Below are positions 25,972 through 37,186 of a DNA stretch of 64,000 bases, one piece after another (the stretch's first letter is position 1; each line of letters begins with the position of its first letter). The DNA comes from Bartonella australis AUST/NH1 (GTDB taxonomy: Bacteria; Pseudomonadota; Alphaproteobacteria; Rhizobiales; Rhizobiaceae). Both the position numbers and the translations under genes were made by a program. Below the pieces are notes generated by a model. The model did no database searches, was not told where the DNA came from, and worked only from the letters and a program-made list of their open reading frames with translations. The stretch lies in contig NC_020300.1 in NCBI RefSeq assembly GCF_000341355.1, positions 930,001 to 994,000 on the forward strand, written 5' to 3'.

Positions 25972-26955
25972 CTATTCTGTTTCGCCCTCTATTTGATTAA
26001 AAGCCAAGAGGTTAAAGCTTTGTACCATATGAGGTGGTAAAGGTGCAGTAATATCTAGCACTCCCCCTGAAGGGTGAGGTATCCTGATACGATGCGCGTG
26101 AAGGTGAAGACGATTTTGAATTCCTCCGGGTAACTCCCAATTACTATCGGAGAAAAAATACTTCGAATCCCCAATAATTGGATGTCCCATATAAGCAGCA
26201 TGTACGCGCAGCTGGTGAGTTCTTCCAGTATGAGGCTCCATTTCAAGCCAAGAGAGCGCGCGTCCCCGTGTACCTAAGACACGATAATAAGAAATCGCAT
26301 GGCTAGAATCCGGCTCTCCATGCCCGCAAATGCGCATTTTATCGCCCTGCGCGGTTGTTTCCTTTACCATCCACGTTGAAATTTTATCCTTTTTTTTTCT
26401 GGGGATCCCCCGTACCAACGCCCAATAAATCTTTTTGGTTTCCCTCGCTCTAAAAGCGGAAGTCAAAGCCTGTGCAGCTCCTCTTGACCGAGCAACGACC
26501 AGCACACCTGAAGTCTCACGATCAAGACGATGAACCAATCGCGGCCTTTCACCTTTTTTGTTGCGCCACACCCCCAGCATACCATCAACATGCTGTGTCA
26601 AACCAGAGCCACCTTGCACAGCTAAACCCGCAGGTTTATTAAAAACAAAAATCTTCGAATCTTCATAAAGGAGCATTTTTTTCAAAATTGCTCCATCATC
26701 TTGCCCATCAGTCATTTTACTCGTCGTAAAAAGAATTTTCTTTTCATCAACAGATAAAGGCGGTACGCGGATGGATTGCCCGGTTACGAGGCGTATGTCG
26801 GCTTTAACACGTCCACCGTCGACCCGCACTTGACCAGAACGCAGCAGCTTTTGCAGATACCCAAATCCAAGTTCTGGATAGTGCACTTTAAACCAGCGAT
26901 CTAAACGCATCCCGCTTTCGTCTTCCCCGACCTTTTTTACTTTTACGCCTACCAT
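25972..26955 (-). CDS. rluC: Ribosomal large subunit pseudouridine synthase, RluC/RluD type
   Basis: 327 residues. An N-terminal S4 RNA-binding domain (about 1-65, RLDRWFKVHYP...LLRSGQVRVDGGRVK) is followed by the RluA-type catalytic domain with RLVHRLDRETSGVLV, which holds the catalytic Asp, and HTGRTHQLRVHAAYMGHPIIGD. It modifies U to pseudouridine in 23S rRNA. ATG 26955 has GAGGG seven bases upstream and gives the usual N-terminus, so the seven codons before it are excluded. Exact target (RluC or RluD sites) is not decided by sequence alone. Confidence 0.9.
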   Translation of the reverse strand: MVGVKVKKVGEDESGMRLDRWFKVHYPELGFGYLQKLLRSGQVRVDGGRVKADIRLVTGQSIRVPPLSVDEKKILFTTSKMTDGQDDGAILKKMLLYEDSKIFVFNKPAGLAVQGGSGLTQHVDGMLGVWRNKKGERPRLVHRLDRETSGVLVVARSRGAAQALTSAFRARETKKIYWALVRGIPRKKKDKISTWMVKETTAQGDKMRICGHGEPDSSHAISYYRVLGTRGRALSWLEMEPHTGRTHQLRVHAAYMGHPIIGDSKYFFSDSNWELPGGIQNRLHLHAHRIRIPHPSGGVLDITAPLPPHMVQSFNLLAFNQIEGETE

Positions 26956-27235
26956 GACTTTTCCCTCGCCGCACAATCCTCTTATCTACCGGCTTTCTTT
27001 TTTCCTTTATAAACGCAAAAAACTACACCCATAAAATTTGCTTTATCACGCTACATTACAATTAGTATCCAAAATTGCACTCCTCTATAATACAAATTTT
27101 ATTAGCTCAAAAATTAGCTAATACACCAGCAACCCACAACCTCAATTTTGTATCTGCGTAGCTATTGGAGGTAAGCATCTTCGCCTTCATCTAAAATTCA
27201 CGCTCTCATCCTTTTTTGTCCGAGTAGAGAAAAAA
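26956..27235. other. Spacer upstream of rluC
   Basis: About 280 bases, AT-rich, with no gene visible. The N-terminal part of the following ABC pseudogene may once have reached into it, but I can read no motif. Confidence 0.4.
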
Positions 27236-27706
27236 GCATCTCTTTTTATTTGTGCTGCTAATGTTGTGCCGGAAATCATCATGATTGCAAAACCCCTTTT
27301 GTTTGAGCCAGCCGGCTAACGCGGCTTTCGGTCATTACGCGGAGAAAGGAGATGATAAGTGATTGCGCGCGCTATTTCAGAAGGCGCCGCCCATTCTTAT
27401 TTTAGAAGAAGCAACGAATACTATTGATATTGAAACAGAAGCCAAAATTAAAAACACCATCGATTACATAACCCAAAACTATACAGCTTTATTACAGCGT
27501 ACCACCCCTGAATAATCCACAATACCTATCTTATACTATTTGTGGAGCAAAGTCGCCTCATCGAAAAAAGTGGTTCCCGGGAACTAATCAAAAAAGGCCG
27601 TCGCTTCTATAAAATGTCAAAGGCTGATAGCTTAATAAGTAATAAGCCAACCACAAAATTAGAAGCTAAAAACGCGACTTCATTGCGTAAAGTTTTATCA
27701 TCATAA
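27236..27706 (+). pseudogene. C-terminal ATPase remnant of an ABC exporter (MsbA/HlyB-like)
   Basis: Three collinear pieces of an exporter-type nucleotide-binding domain are readable. The first is AANVVPEIIM with an eroded LSGGQ region (to about 27360). The second is a 49-codon frame (27366-27515) with RALFQKAPPILILEEATN (Walker B region; the D of DEAT is E) and IDIETEAKI. The third, in another frame (27536-27706), is LFVEQSRLIEKSGSRELIKK followed by a natural C-terminus and stop. The H-loop segment between the last two is lost. No membrane domain is left. It is clearly dead; the ancestor's substrate is unknown. Confidence 0.75.
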
Positions 27707-27804
27707 AATCAATTATTTTTCAACATATTCAATGGAAAATTTAATCTAAATTATAATCGTTTTTGAAATTTCAAAATCAGGAAATACAGATAATAAATTG
27801 AAAG

Positions 27805-30468
27805 CTATTTCTCAAGAAAAGCCGCTAATGCCCTGATAGCTTCATGAGCTTTGTCGCCTTTGGGACCGCCAGCTTGTGCCATATCAGACCGCCCACCTCC
27901 TCCCTGACCACCGAGGACACCTGAAATAACACGCACCAAATCGACAGCATTCAATATATTAACCAAATCATCAGTAACGCCAACGACGGCACTGCCCTTA
28001 CCATCTCCTGAAATGCCTATAAAAGCTACAACGCCAGACCTGATCTGCTTTTTTCCAGAATCCACCAACACCTTAAGATCTCGTGGTGAGATATTTTTAA
28101 CAACACGCCCCATAAAAGAGATACCATTTATAGTTCTAACATCTGCTTCATCGCTTTTTACAGACCCACCATTAAGAGCAATCTTCTTGTATGAATCATT
28201 CAATTCTTTTTCAAGCTTATGATGATCATCAAGTAAAATTCGAATGCGCTCTTGAACATTTGCAGGAGAGCTTTTTAAAAGGCGAGCAATTTCGTAGATT
28301 CGTTCGTCCTGACCACTAAGATAGAGACGTGCAGCTCTAGCCGTTAATGCCTCGATACGGCGCACCCCAGCCGATACGGAACTTTCAGAGATAATATGAA
28401 TCAAACCGATATCACCCGTCCTTTCCACATGCGTTCCACCGCAAAGCTCAATTGACCAATGATCGTTCAACCCTGCCTTCTCGAGCTTTTCGCCCATAGA
28501 AACAACACGAACTTCATCACCATATTTTTCGCCAAATAGCGCCATTGCTCCTTCAGCAATTGCGTCATCTACTGCCATAAGACGCGTTGTTACCTTACTA
28601 TTTTGCAACACAATATCATTAGCTAAATCTTCTACTTTTTTCAGTTCTTCCAGCGAAATAGATTTTGGGTGAGAAAAATCGAAACGCAACCGATCAGGCG
28701 ACACAAAAGATCCCTTTTGGACGACATGGGGTCCTAATGTTTGACGTAAAGCTTCATGCAATAAATGGGTAGCGGAATGGTTCACGCGAATTTTCTTACG
28801 ACGAATAGAATCAACGATTAATTCCACGTGATCACATATTTGTGCCCGACCATTTTTAATTTCACCGATATGAATAAAGACGCCGTCAGCCTTTTTTTGA
28901 GTATCGTGCACCTCAAAAATAAAATGCTCACCGGAAATTACGCCGCGATCACCAAGCTGCCCCCCAGATTCGCCATAAAATGGCGTTTGATTAACAACAA
29001 AAATGGCCTTTTGCCCCTGCGAAACGTGATCGACAATTTGATCATCACACACAAGAGCTGTTATGATACCTTCAGCCTTTTCCGTTTCATAACCCAAAAA
29101 CTCTGTAGCTCCGACTTGATCGCGAACAGAGAACCAAATTGCTTCCGTTGCAGTTTCACCAGAACCAGACCAATTGGCACGGGCTTCTGCTTTTTGGCGT
29201 TCCATTGCTTTATCAAAAGCATCAATATCAACAGATATTCCGCGACGCCGTAAAATATCTTGCGTCAAATCAAGCGGAAAACCGTATGTATCATAAAGCT
29301 TAAAAGCAACCTCACCGTTAAAACGATGACCCTCTTTAAGGTCCCCGCTTGCTTCGTTCAACAAACTGAGACCCCTCTCAAGAGTTTTACGAAAACGCGT
29401 TTCCTCCAATTTTAAGGTTTCTGAAATTAGAGATTCAGCGCGTACCAACTCAGGGTAAGCCTGTCCCATCTCACGTATCAGAGCAGGAAACAGGCGCCAC
29501 ATCAACGACTCTTTAAAACCAAGAAGATGAGCGTGGCGCATAGCACGGCGCATAATACGACGCAAAACATACCCTCGACCTTCATTAGAAGGTAAAACAC
29601 CATCGGCAATTAAAAAAGCTGACGAACGGAGATGATCAGCAATAATACGATGGCTGACAATAAAATCGCCGGTTGCCTCAACCCCCGTTATCTCCTGTGA
29701 TGCACCAATTAATGCGCGAAAAAGATCGATATCATAATTATCATGAACACCCTGCAAAACTGCAGCAATCCGCTCTAACCCCATACCAGTGTCAATGGAA
29801 GGACGAGGTAACTCAATCTGCTCTTCTTTGCTCACCTGCTCATACTGCATAAAAACTAAGTTCCAGATTTCGACAAAACGGTCACCGTCTTCATCCGCAC
29901 TTCCAGGAAGACCACCCCAGACTTTATCTCCGTGATCATAAAAAATTTCCGAACAAGGGCCGCAAGGCCCTGTATCTCCCATTGCCCAAAAATTATCAGA
30001 TGTTGCAATACGGATAATTTTTTCCTCTGAGAGACCTGAAATTTTACGCCATAATTCAGCAGCTACATCATCATTATGATAAACTGTGACTAATAACTTA
30101 TCTTTCGGAAGGCAGAATCCCTTCGTGAGCAGATCCCATGCAAAAAAAATTGCTTCTTCTTTGAAATAATCACCGAAAGAAAAATTACCCAGCATTTCAA
30201 AAAAAGTATGATGGCGTGCCGTGTAGCCAACATTATCGAGATCATTATGCTTCCCACCCGCTCGCACACATTTTTGTGCGGTCGCTGCCCGCTTATAAGG
30301 GCGTTGTTCGAGCCCAGTAAAACTATTCTTGAACTGCACCATTCCTGCATTTGTGAACATTAATGTGGGATCATTGCGCGGAACAAGAGGGCTAGAGGGA
30401 AGAACTTCATGCCCATTAAGACGAAAATAATCCAAAAAAGTCGATCTAATTTTATTAACGCTGTCCAT
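27805..30468 (-). CDS. alaS: Alanyl-tRNA synthetase
   Basis: 887 residues, full length. It charges tRNA-Ala and edits mischarged Ser/Gly. Class II motifs are present (motif 2 around [20 protein letters not shown]), the editing-domain zinc ligands are in [11 protein letters not shown] and [12 protein letters not shown], and the C-Ala domain ends [24 protein letters not shown] 30468 has AGGTG seven bases upstream; seven extra upstream codons in the frame are not conserved. It lies 224 bases downstream of recA on the same strand, a conserved rhizobial pairing. Confidence 0.96.
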   Translation of the reverse strand: MDSVNKIRSTFLDYFRLNGHEVLPSSPLVPRNDPTLMFTNAGMVQFKNSFTGLEQRPYKRAATAQKCVRAGGKHNDLDNVGYTARHHTFFEMLGNFSFGDYFKEEAIFFAWDLLTKGFCLPKDKLLVTVYHNDDVAAELWRKISGLSEEKIIRIATSDNFWAMGDTGPCGPCSEIFYDHGDKVWGGLPGSADEDGDRFVEIWNLVFMQYEQVSKEEQIELPRPSIDTGMGLERIAAVLQGVHDNYDIDLFRALIGASQEITGVEATGDFIVSHRIIADHLRSSAFLIADGVLPSNEGRGYVLRRIMRRAMRHAHLLGFKESLMWRLFPALIREMGQAYPELVRAESLISETLKLEETRFRKTLERGLSLLNEASGDLKEGHRFNGEVAFKLYDTYGFPLDLTQDILRRRGISVDIDAFDKAMERQKAEARANWSGSGETATEAIWFSVRDQVGATEFLGYETEKAEGIITALVCDDQIVDHVSQGQKAIFVVNQTPFYGESGGQLGDRGVISGEHFIFEVHDTQKKADGVFIHIGEIKNGRAQICDHVELIVDSIRRKKIRVNHSATHLLHEALRQTLGPHVVQKGSFVSPDRLRFDFSHPKSISLEELKKVEDLANDIVLQNSKVTTRLMAVDDAIAEGAMALFGEKYGDEVRVVSMGEKLEKAGLNDHWSIELCGGTHVERTGDIGLIHIISESSVSAGVRRIEALTARAARLYLSGQDERIYEIARLLKSSPANVQERIRILLDDHHKLEKELNDSYKKIALNGGSVKSDEADVRTINGISFMGRVVKNISPRDLKVLVDSGKKQIRSGVVAFIGISGDGKGSAVVGVTDDLVNILNAVDLVRVISGVLGGQGGGGRSDMAQAGGPKGDKAHEAIRALAAFLEK

Positions 30469-30691
30469 ATTTACACCTGCAGAGTACAATATAAAACTGC
30501 AAAGAAAAAACTAACCATTAACCAGATACTCTCTTCGATTTTTTTGGATTCATTTACCAAAAATAAGAATATCTTTTCAGAAAAAGCGGAAAATAAGCAA
30601 TTTTATACTTTAAAACTATGATACTAAATAAAAACGGAAAAAATTCTAAACAGAGAGACTTTACCTGAGCCAATATTTATTAAATTATTTG

Positions 30692-31735
30692 TTAAATTGG
30701 CTCATCACTTTCTGTATTTCCAGACCCCGCATTTTCCAATAATTCGACCGCAATCAAACCAGCATTCTGACGTAGAGCTGTTTCAATCTCTGCGGCTATT
30801 TCTGGATGCTCGCGTAAAAATTGCTTCGCGTTCTCACGCCCTTGCCCCAAACGCTGGGAATTATAAGAGAACCATGCACCAGACTTCTCTACAATGCCAA
30901 CTTTAGCGCCTAAGTCGATCAATTCCCCTAATTTGGAGATACCTTCACCGTAAATAATATCAAATTCGACTTGCTTGAACGGGGGCGCTAACTTATTTTT
31001 CACTACTTTGACTCGCGTTTGATTACCGATCACTATATCCCGGTCTTTAATCGCCCCGATGCGACGAATATCTAAACGAACAGAAGCATAAAATTTCAAG
31101 GCATTTCCGCCCGTCGTTGTCTCAGGAGAACCAAACATTACACCAATTTTCATACGAATTTGATTAATAAAAATAACCATACAGTTGGAGCGAAAAATGG
31201 ATGCAGTCAGTTTTCGCAGAGCTTTACTCATCAATCGAGCTTGCAGCCCAGGTAAAGAATCACTCATTTCACCATCAATTTCCGCACGCGGTGTTAAAGC
31301 TGCCACTGAATCAACAACGAGAACATCAACCGCTCCAGAACGGACTAACGTCTCCGTGATTTCTAAAGCCTGCTCACCCGTATCCGGCTGAGAAATGAAT
31401 AAATTCTCTAAATCAACACCAAGCTTGCGCGCGTAAACAGGGTCAAGAGCATGCTCTGCATCAATAAAAGCGCAAACACCACCACTCTTTTGTATTTCTG
31501 CGATAGAATGAAGAGCCAGTGTCGTTTTCCCGGAACTTTCTGGCCCATAAATTTCGATAATACGCCCTTTCGGCAACCCACCTATACCCAAGGCGATATC
31601 CAGGGACAATGATCCCGTCGAAACTGTTTCAATTTCAACAACCTGCTCCTTTTGTCCAAGACGCATAATCGAGCCTTTACCAAAAGAACGTTCAATTTGT
31701 GACAGAGCAGCATCTAGAGCTTTCGTTTTATCCAC
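30692..31735 (-). CDS. recA: Recombinase RecA
   Basis: 347 residues. It catalyses strand exchange and acts as LexA co-protease. Walker A GPESSGKT is at residues 64-71; FIDAEHALD and [13 protein letters not shown] follow, with loop L1/L2 regions [20 protein letters not shown] and [13 protein letters not shown]. Start GTG at 31735: AAGGA lies eight bases upstream, and the protein begins directly at the conserved [10 protein letters not shown], lacking the 15 or so extra N-terminal residues common in rhizobial RecA. I found no clear GTTC-N7-GTTC SOS box; GAACAGTATATACTC about 40 bases upstream is only distantly similar. Confidence 0.97.
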   Translation of the reverse strand: MDKTKALDAALSQIERSFGKGSIMRLGQKEQVVEIETVSTGSLSLDIALGIGGLPKGRIIEIYGPESSGKTTLALHSIAEIQKSGGVCAFIDAEHALDPVYARKLGVDLENLFISQPDTGEQALEITETLVRSGAVDVLVVDSVAALTPRAEIDGEMSDSLPGLQARLMSKALRKLTASIFRSNCMVIFINQIRMKIGVMFGSPETTTGGNALKFYASVRLDIRRIGAIKDRDIVIGNQTRVKVVKNKLAPPFKQVEFDIIYGEGISKLGELIDLGAKVGIVEKSGAWFSYNSQRLGQGRENAKQFLREHPEIAAEIETALRQNAGLIAVELLENAGSGNTESDEPI

Positions 31736-32221
31736 AGTTGTATCCTTAGCGAGTCGCGATAATTTCTGGTTGAGTATATACTGTTCCCTTCACTTAGTTA
31801 AAGCGTTGAGTTTAAATTTTCACAGGCTATTTCATCTCTATTTTAACGTTGTATTCGCGGCATCCAATCAACCTGTCTAATACAAAATCGTATTCCCCTT
31901 CCTTAATACAAAGCATAGCTCACAAAAATATCCCTACAGAAGCTGATAATAAGCTTCTATATTATTTTATACGCTTGTTCCAGGAAGGAGGTAATTTAAA
32001 TTCTAATACAGTGCTTTGCATATAGCCTTTTAATGTTGTATTTTAACGGCAAGAGTCACTTTTTACCACTAAATATTATAAACTGGCATCGATCAAAATT
32101 ACGTCATGCCATGTATAGCCCAGATTGCAGCTTTCAAATCAAAAAAGTGCACAAACACAAGCATACCAAAACCTGAATAATAAGCAGTAATGCTCCTTTC
32201 ACTTTACGCTTGTAATCGTAC
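31736..32221. other. Spacer upstream of recA
   Basis: About 490 bases. It contains a seven-pair inverted repeat (AGAAGCT/AGCTTCT, about 31938-31958) and a strong Shine-Dalgarno-like GGAAGGAGGT near 31984 that no start codon follows. No gene or recognisable remnant. Confidence 0.45.
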
Positions 32222-32443
32222 CTAAAAGCGATAAAGTGCCCAATCTCCTGAATGTAAATCAGCCAGAAACTCATCTATAGAATCAAACTGGGCAAAGCGC
32301 CTTTCTCGACTCCACCGACAGCTTTTATCGTTTCTATATTTGATTGAAATAATATCGGCGCTTATGCCATACGCGTCGTCAATCGACAAAGCCAAATGTT
32401 TCATAAGCTGATTAACGAGACCCGGAGATATTTTGGAGCCCAT
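32222..32443 (-). CDS. Hypothetical 73-residue protein
   Basis: I do not recognise it. The protein is hydrophilic with regular helical-looking stretches (SIDDAYGISADIISIKY, DSIDEFLADLHSGDW), no membrane segment and no Cys motif, and its composition is that of a real small protein. Against it: no Shine-Dalgarno before the ATG. It stands alone between recA and rarA, on their strand. It could be a small orphan gene or the end of a longer lost gene. Confidence 0.35.
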   Translation of the reverse strand: MGSKISPGLVNQLMKHLALSIDDAYGISADIISIKYRNDKSCRWSRERRFAQFDSIDEFLADLHSGDWALYRF

Positions 32444-32635
32444 GCTGAAACTATATAATTAGCGATCATAACTACTCTTCTCATACAACTCACACCGTAG
32501 AACAAAGCAATGGATTTTCCAATATATGAAGGATAATCAGCTTTTAAAGCATAATGAGGCTTTTGATAAAGCTGCAATAATATGACTGAAATAAGAACTT
32601 CCCAAACAAAATAAAAAGTTCCAATTTGAGAAAAT

Positions 32636-33955
32636 TTATTTTTGATCGCCCCGTTTTCGTCTCAACTTCTTCCACCACTCAAGGCGTTTTGCAATTTCAC
32701 GCTCAAAGCCGCGTTCTTGTGGCTGATAATAGATCTGGCGACCAAGTCCTTCAGGAAAATATTCCTGACCTGAAAAGGCCTCTGGTTCATCATGATCATA
32801 GCGATAATCACTCCCATATCCTTCTTCCTTCATAAATTTTGTAGGCGCGTTAAGAATATGCTTAGGGGGAGACAAAGAGCCGTATTTGCGTGCACAATGC
32901 ATCGCTGCTTTATAAGCAAGATAAGCCGCATTTGATTTTGGTGCAGTTGCAAGATAAAGGCACGCTTGCACTAAAGCCAATTCTCCTTCGGGGGACCCTA
33001 AATAATCATAAGCATCCTTCGCTGCATTACAAATGACAAGAGCCTGTGGGTCCGCTAAACCAATATCTTCAATAGCTATACGTACCAATCTCCGCCCGAT
33101 ATATAAGCGGTCTTCGCCAGCATCGAACATACGAGCAAGATAATAAAGAGCAGCATCAGGATCAGATCCACGAACTGATTTGTGCAACGCTGAAATGAGG
33201 TTATAATGGCCATCTCGCCCTTTATCATAAATTGGAGCTCGGCGCTGAATAATTTTTTGTAAAGCCTCAACATCGAATATTTCTTCCGGTCGTGCAGCAC
33301 ACCAAATTTCTTCTGCCAATGCTAATGCGGCCCGCGCATCACCATCAGACATTCTTATCAAAGCGTTTCTGGCGTAGCTATCTAAAGGAAGAGATCTTCC
33401 TTCTAGCTTTTCAGCGCGCTTTAAAAGCGTGTCTAAGCTTTCACTATCATGTGAGCGAAATGTCAAAACACGCACGCGTGAAAGAAGAGCTGCATTAAGT
33501 TCAAATGAAGGATTTTCAGTTGTTGCACCTATAAGAATGACCGTGCCGTCCTCTACGAATGGGAGAAAACTATCCTGCTGAGCGCGATTAAAGCGGTGAA
33601 TCTCATCGACAAATAAGAGCGTCCTACACCCCGACATAAAACGAGTTTGTGCCAGTTCAAAAATCTTCTTTAGCTCCGCAACTCCAGAAAAAATGGCAGA
33701 AATTTGCTCAAAAGCGAAATTCATTTCACGCGCTAATAAGCGCGCAATCGTTGTTTTTCCTGTTCCCGGCGGCCCCCAAAAAATCATCGAACCCAACGAA
33801 CCAACCGCCACCATACGCGAAAGCAGGCCGTCTGCTCCGATGAGGTGATTTTGCCCCGCCACCTCACTGAGAGAGCGAGGGCGCATCCTTTCTGCAAGCG
33901 GCCGATTTTTCTCAATACGAAAGTCAAAAGATGGAGTAAAAAAATCTTTATTCAA
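32636..33955 (-). CDS. rarA: Replication-associated recombination protein A (MgsA/RarA AAA+ ATPase)
   Basis: About 439 residues. It is a clamp-loader-like AAA+ ATPase acting at stalled forks. Walker A is GPPGTGKTT, Walker B LLFVDEIHRFN, sensor IGATTENPSFE, and the C-terminal tetramerisation domain includes YEGSDYRYDHDEPEAF-like GYGSDYRYDHDEPEAF. I place the start at TTG 33955: GAGG, which overlaps the stop codon of degP, lies six bases upstream, and the residues before it in the frame (VFIFVSLFVEV) read like shadow sequence. The tight junction implies translational coupling to degP. Confidence 0.92.
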   Translation of the reverse strand: MNKDFFTPSFDFRIEKNRPLAERMRPRSLSEVAGQNHLIGADGLLSRMVAVGSLGSMIFWGPPGTGKTTIARLLAREMNFAFEQISAIFSGVAELKKIFELAQTRFMSGCRTLLFVDEIHRFNRAQQDSFLPFVEDGTVILIGATTENPSFELNAALLSRVRVLTFRSHDSESLDTLLKRAEKLEGRSLPLDSYARNALIRMSDGDARAALALAEEIWCAARPEEIFDVEALQKIIQRRAPIYDKGRDGHYNLISALHKSVRGSDPDAALYYLARMFDAGEDRLYIGRRLVRIAIEDIGLADPQALVICNAAKDAYDYLGSPEGELALVQACLYLATAPKSNAAYLAYKAAMHCARKYGSLSPPKHILNAPTKFMKEEGYGSDYRYDHDEPEAFSGQEYFPEGLGRQIYYQPQERGFEREIAKRLEWWKKLRRKRGDQK

Positions 33956-33962
33956 TGAAACC

Positions 33963-35372
33963 TCAACGAACAAACTGACGAATATAAACACCATTACGTT
34001 CATATTCTAGTTGCCAAACACGTGGATAACCTCGCGCAAGCACTTCTTTTAACTGGCTTACAGTCTGAATTTTATAACCATTAACAGCGCGTAAAATGTC
34101 TCCAGGACGAAAAATCCTCGCGGCATTGCTTATTTCATCAAGACTCATAACCACAACACCCCTTGCCGTTGCAGGAAGATGGAAACGTCGGCTATTTTGT
34201 GGCGTTAAATCCAATACTTCAGCACCAGAAAGTGGACTTTCATCAATAATTTTTTCAGATTTTTCAAAAGCAGACTCTGGAGTCGATGACACAGTTATTT
34301 CTGTTCGAAAAATTTTTCCACCCCGCAGATATTCTAAAATCAGGCTGCGCCCAATACCGGCCGTCATCAAACGATATCCGAGACTATCCGGGGTATCAAC
34401 TCGCGCACCTTGCACGCTTACAATAACATCACCTACTTTCAAACCAGCTTTTGCAGCGGGACTATCTTTAACAATCTCGATAACAAGAGCACCGTAAGAA
34501 TGTTCTAAGCCCAAGCCATCTGCAATATCAGGCGTAATACTTTGGAAAGACGCGCCTATATAAGGTGGCACAAAAAATTTTCCACCCCGTTTAACTGTAT
34601 CAAGCACCACTTTAATGAGATTTGCTGGAATAGCAAAACCAATCCCTACAGAGCCACCTGAACGCGAATAAATAGCTGTATTAATCCCGATTAATTGGCC
34701 TTTCATATCGATTAAAGCTCCACCAGAATTACCCGGATTAATGGCAGCGTCCGTCTGAATAAAAAAGTCAAAATCGGAAATACCAACATGTGTACGCGCT
34801 TGAGCTGAAACAATGCCGCTTGTAACTGTCTGCCCCACACCGAAAGGATTACCGATCGCAAGAACGAGATCACCAACCTCGACTGAATCAGAATTTCCTA
34901 AGGGAAGAACAGGAAATTGAGCATCTTTTGAATCAATTTTTAGCACTGCGATGTCGGTCGCTTCATCTTTCAAGACAACTACACTTTCAAATTCTCTCCC
35001 ATCAAAAAGAGCAACTTTAATTTCACTAGCGTCCTTAATTACATGATAATTGGTAATGACTAAACCGCGTGCATCAACAATCACCCCTGATCCTAAAGAG
35101 GATTGCGTGCGCAAAGGCCGATTATTTTTATAACGGCCAAAAAATTGCTCAAAAAATGGATCACCTTCGAAGAGTGAGCGCACCTTCACCTGCCGGGCAG
35201 CATAAATATTCACAACAGATGGAACAGCTTTTTTAACTAAAGGAGCAAATGAAAGTGTGATTTCTGATTGCGTTTGAGGAACTTGAGCGTTCGCGCAACA
35301 AAACGATGTCCGTACTATAACGGCAAAAAAAAGCCCTACTAGAATAGAATACTTCACCACTAGCTCCTTCAT
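33963..35372 (-). CDS. Periplasmic Do-type serine protease (DegP/DegQ family)
   Basis: 469 residues: a signal peptide (about 1-29), a trypsin-like protease domain with H110 (ITNYH), D140 (ATDIAVLK) and S216 (GNSGGAL), then two PDZ domains (about 270-365 and 385-465). It degrades or refolds damaged envelope proteins in the periplasm. The catalytic triad is complete. The order rplQ-degP-rarA is conserved in rhizobia. It starts 254 bases after rplQ, behind that operon's terminator, so it probably has its own promoter; I see no clear sigma-E type element. Confidence 0.93.
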   Translation of the reverse strand: MKELVVKYSILVGLFFAVIVRTSFCCANAQVPQTQSEITLSFAPLVKKAVPSVVNIYAARQVKVRSLFEGDPFFEQFFGRYKNNRPLRTQSSLGSGVIVDARGLVITNYHVIKDASEIKVALFDGREFESVVVLKDEATDIAVLKIDSKDAQFPVLPLGNSDSVEVGDLVLAIGNPFGVGQTVTSGIVSAQARTHVGISDFDFFIQTDAAINPGNSGGALIDMKGQLIGINTAIYSRSGGSVGIGFAIPANLIKVVLDTVKRGGKFFVPPYIGASFQSITPDIADGLGLEHSYGALVIEIVKDSPAAKAGLKVGDVIVSVQGARVDTPDSLGYRLMTAGIGRSLILEYLRGGKIFRTEITVSSTPESAFEKSEKIIDESPLSGAEVLDLTPQNSRRFHLPATARGVVVMSLDEISNAARIFRPGDILRAVNGYKIQTVSQLKEVLARGYPRVWQLEYERNGVYIRQFVR

Positions 35373-35573
35373 AAAACCAAAACTTATGCTTCGTAAATAA
35401 AACGGAAAACACCACCCTCCAGGTTAACAGTCACCGTTAATCTGCGACCTAAACCGGCGGCGGTTCAGCTAAATCACGAATATCACAAAAAACCAATAAT
35501 CTAAAGAACACGTGACTTCCTTTCTTTTCCTTTAGTTATTGTATTGAAAAGTAACTTACCCCAAAATAATCAT

Positions 35574-35605
35574 AAAAAAAAACCGCCCTAAAAAGACGGC
35601 TTCTT
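35574..35605 (-). terminator. Terminator of the ribosomal superoperon after rplQ
   Basis: On the minus strand AAGCCGTC pairs with GGCGGTTT (two wobble pairs) around a TTTTTAG loop, and a run of T follows. It begins about 22 bases after the rplQ stop and closes the 19-kb gene run. Confidence 0.75.
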
Positions 35606-35626
35606 AAATCTAAAAAAGCAAATTCT

Positions 35627-36055
35627 TTACGAAGCAGTCTCTTTGCTACCTACCCCTGCCTCCATGCGAGCACGATCCCCCGCACCCTTCGCATCAGCGT
35701 CGCGATCAACAAACTCTATAACAGCCATGGGAGCGTTATCGCCGGTGCGAAATCCTGCTTTCATAATGCGCAAATACCCACCATTACGCGACGCATAACG
35801 CGGCGCGAGTGTGTCAAACAGCTTTGCAACCTTTTCTACATCACAAAGGGCCGAAATTGCTTGTCGACGTGCGTGCAAGCTCCCACGCTTACCCAGTGTG
35901 ACCAATTTCTCAACGATAGGACGAATTTCTTTAGCCTTCGGAAGCGTTGTCACGATCTGCTCGTGTTCAATCAACGAAGTCGCCATATTTACAAACATCG
36001 CTTTACGGTGACTAGCAGTTCGGTTCAGCTTGCGGCCTGACTTACCATGACGCAT
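35627..36055 (-). CDS. rplQ: 50S ribosomal protein L17
   Basis: 142 residues. The N-terminus [25 protein letters not shown] is the L17 signature; the protein lies near the polypeptide exit of the 50S subunit. A 20-residue Lys/Ala/Glu-rich C-terminal tail extends beyond the E. coli length (127). It is the last gene of the alpha operon part, 24 bases after rpoA, and is followed by a terminator. Confidence 0.97.
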   Translation of the reverse strand: MRHGKSGRKLNRTASHRKAMFVNMATSLIEHEQIVTTLPKAKEIRPIVEKLVTLGKRGSLHARRQAISALCDVEKVAKLFDTLAPRYASRNGGYLRIMKAGFRTGDNAPMAVIEFVDRDADAKGAGDRARMEAGVGSKETAS

Positions 36056-36079
36056 GAGCCCTCTCCTTAAATCTTATTT

Positions 36080-37093
36080 TTAATACTGATCTTCGTAGCG
36101 TTTGGCAAGATCATCAATGTTTTCAGGTGGCCACGCAGGAATCTCCATGCCAAGATGAAGCCCCATACACGCAAGAACCTCTTTAATTTCATTTAATGAC
36201 TTCCGCCCAAAATTCGGCGTCCGGAGCATTTCAGATTCCGTTTTTTGAATGAGGTCACCAATGTAGACAATATTATCGTTCTTAAGGCAATTCGCAGAGC
36301 GAACTGAAAGTTCCAATTCGTCGACTTTCTTAAGAAGCGCTGGATTAAAAGCAAGTTCAGAAGCCGATTCCTCAACAGCCTCTTTCTGTGGCTCTTCGAA
36401 ATTGACAAATACCGATAGCTGATCCTGAAGAATACGCGCAGCGAAAGCGACGGCATCTTCGCCATTGACGGCACCATTCGTTTCAATCGTCAATATCAAC
36501 TTATCATAGTCCAGAACCTGCCCTTCACGTGTATTTTCTACTTTATAAGACACTTTACGAACTGGCGAAAAAAGACTGTCAACTGGGATAAGACCTATCG
36601 GTGCATCATCGATGCAATTACGATCAGATGGAACGTACCCCTTCCCTGTATTAACAATAAACTCCATACGAATTTCTGCGTCTTCATCAAGCGTGCAAAT
36701 AACATGCTCCGGATTAAGAATTTCCATATCCCCGATAATATTTATATCCTTGGCCTTAACAACACCAGGCCCTTCTTTATAAACGACGATACGCTTAGGC
36801 CCTTCCTCTTCCATACGAATAGCTATTTCTTTTATATTCAAAATAATATCCGTAACATCTTCCCGAACCCCCGGGATTGAAGAGAATTCATGTAATACAC
36901 CGTCGATTTGCACAGCGGTAACCGCAGCACCACGAAGCGAAGACAACAGCACACGACGCAGCGCATTTCCTAAAGTCAAACCAAAACCACGCTCAAGAGG
37001 CTCTGCAATCACGCTCAAAACGTTCGGGTTACCATATGTCTGAAACTCAACCTTACTAGGTTTAATTAACTCCTGCCAGTTTTTCTGGATCAT
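36080..37093 (-). CDS. rpoA: RNA polymerase alpha subunit
   Basis: 337 residues. The N-terminal domain ([23 protein letters not shown]) dimerises and nucleates assembly of the polymerase; the C-terminal domain (about 255-325, [21 protein letters not shown]) binds UP elements and activators. ATG 37093 gives the conserved start [17 protein letters not shown] and has AGGA eight to nine bases upstream; the eleven codons before it are shadow. It lies between rpsK and rplQ, as in other proteobacteria, but rpsD is absent from the cluster, as usual in rhizobia. Confidence 0.97.
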   Translation of the reverse strand: MIQKNWQELIKPSKVEFQTYGNPNVLSVIAEPLERGFGLTLGNALRRVLLSSLRGAAVTAVQIDGVLHEFSSIPGVREDVTDIILNIKEIAIRMEEEGPKRIVVYKEGPGVVKAKDINIIGDMEILNPEHVICTLDEDAEIRMEFIVNTGKGYVPSDRNCIDDAPIGLIPVDSLFSPVRKVSYKVENTREGQVLDYDKLILTIETNGAVNGEDAVAFAARILQDQLSVFVNFEEPQKEAVEESASELAFNPALLKKVDELELSVRSANCLKNDNIVYIGDLIQKTESEMLRTPNFGRKSLNEIKEVLACMGLHLGMEIPAWPPENIDDLAKRYEDQY

Positions 37094-37186
37094 ATTTTTA
37101 TTCCTGTTCTTTAGTTCCGTTACCATTCAATCGCAACGGCCAGTGTGAACATCAGAGAAAGCCTCGATAACGAAAAACAATCTCAA

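Noticed and set aside
31736-31810. LexA/SOS box upstream of recA
   Set aside because: GAACAGTATATACTC resembles neither the GTTC-N7-GTTC alphaproteobacterial box nor the E. coli box well enough.
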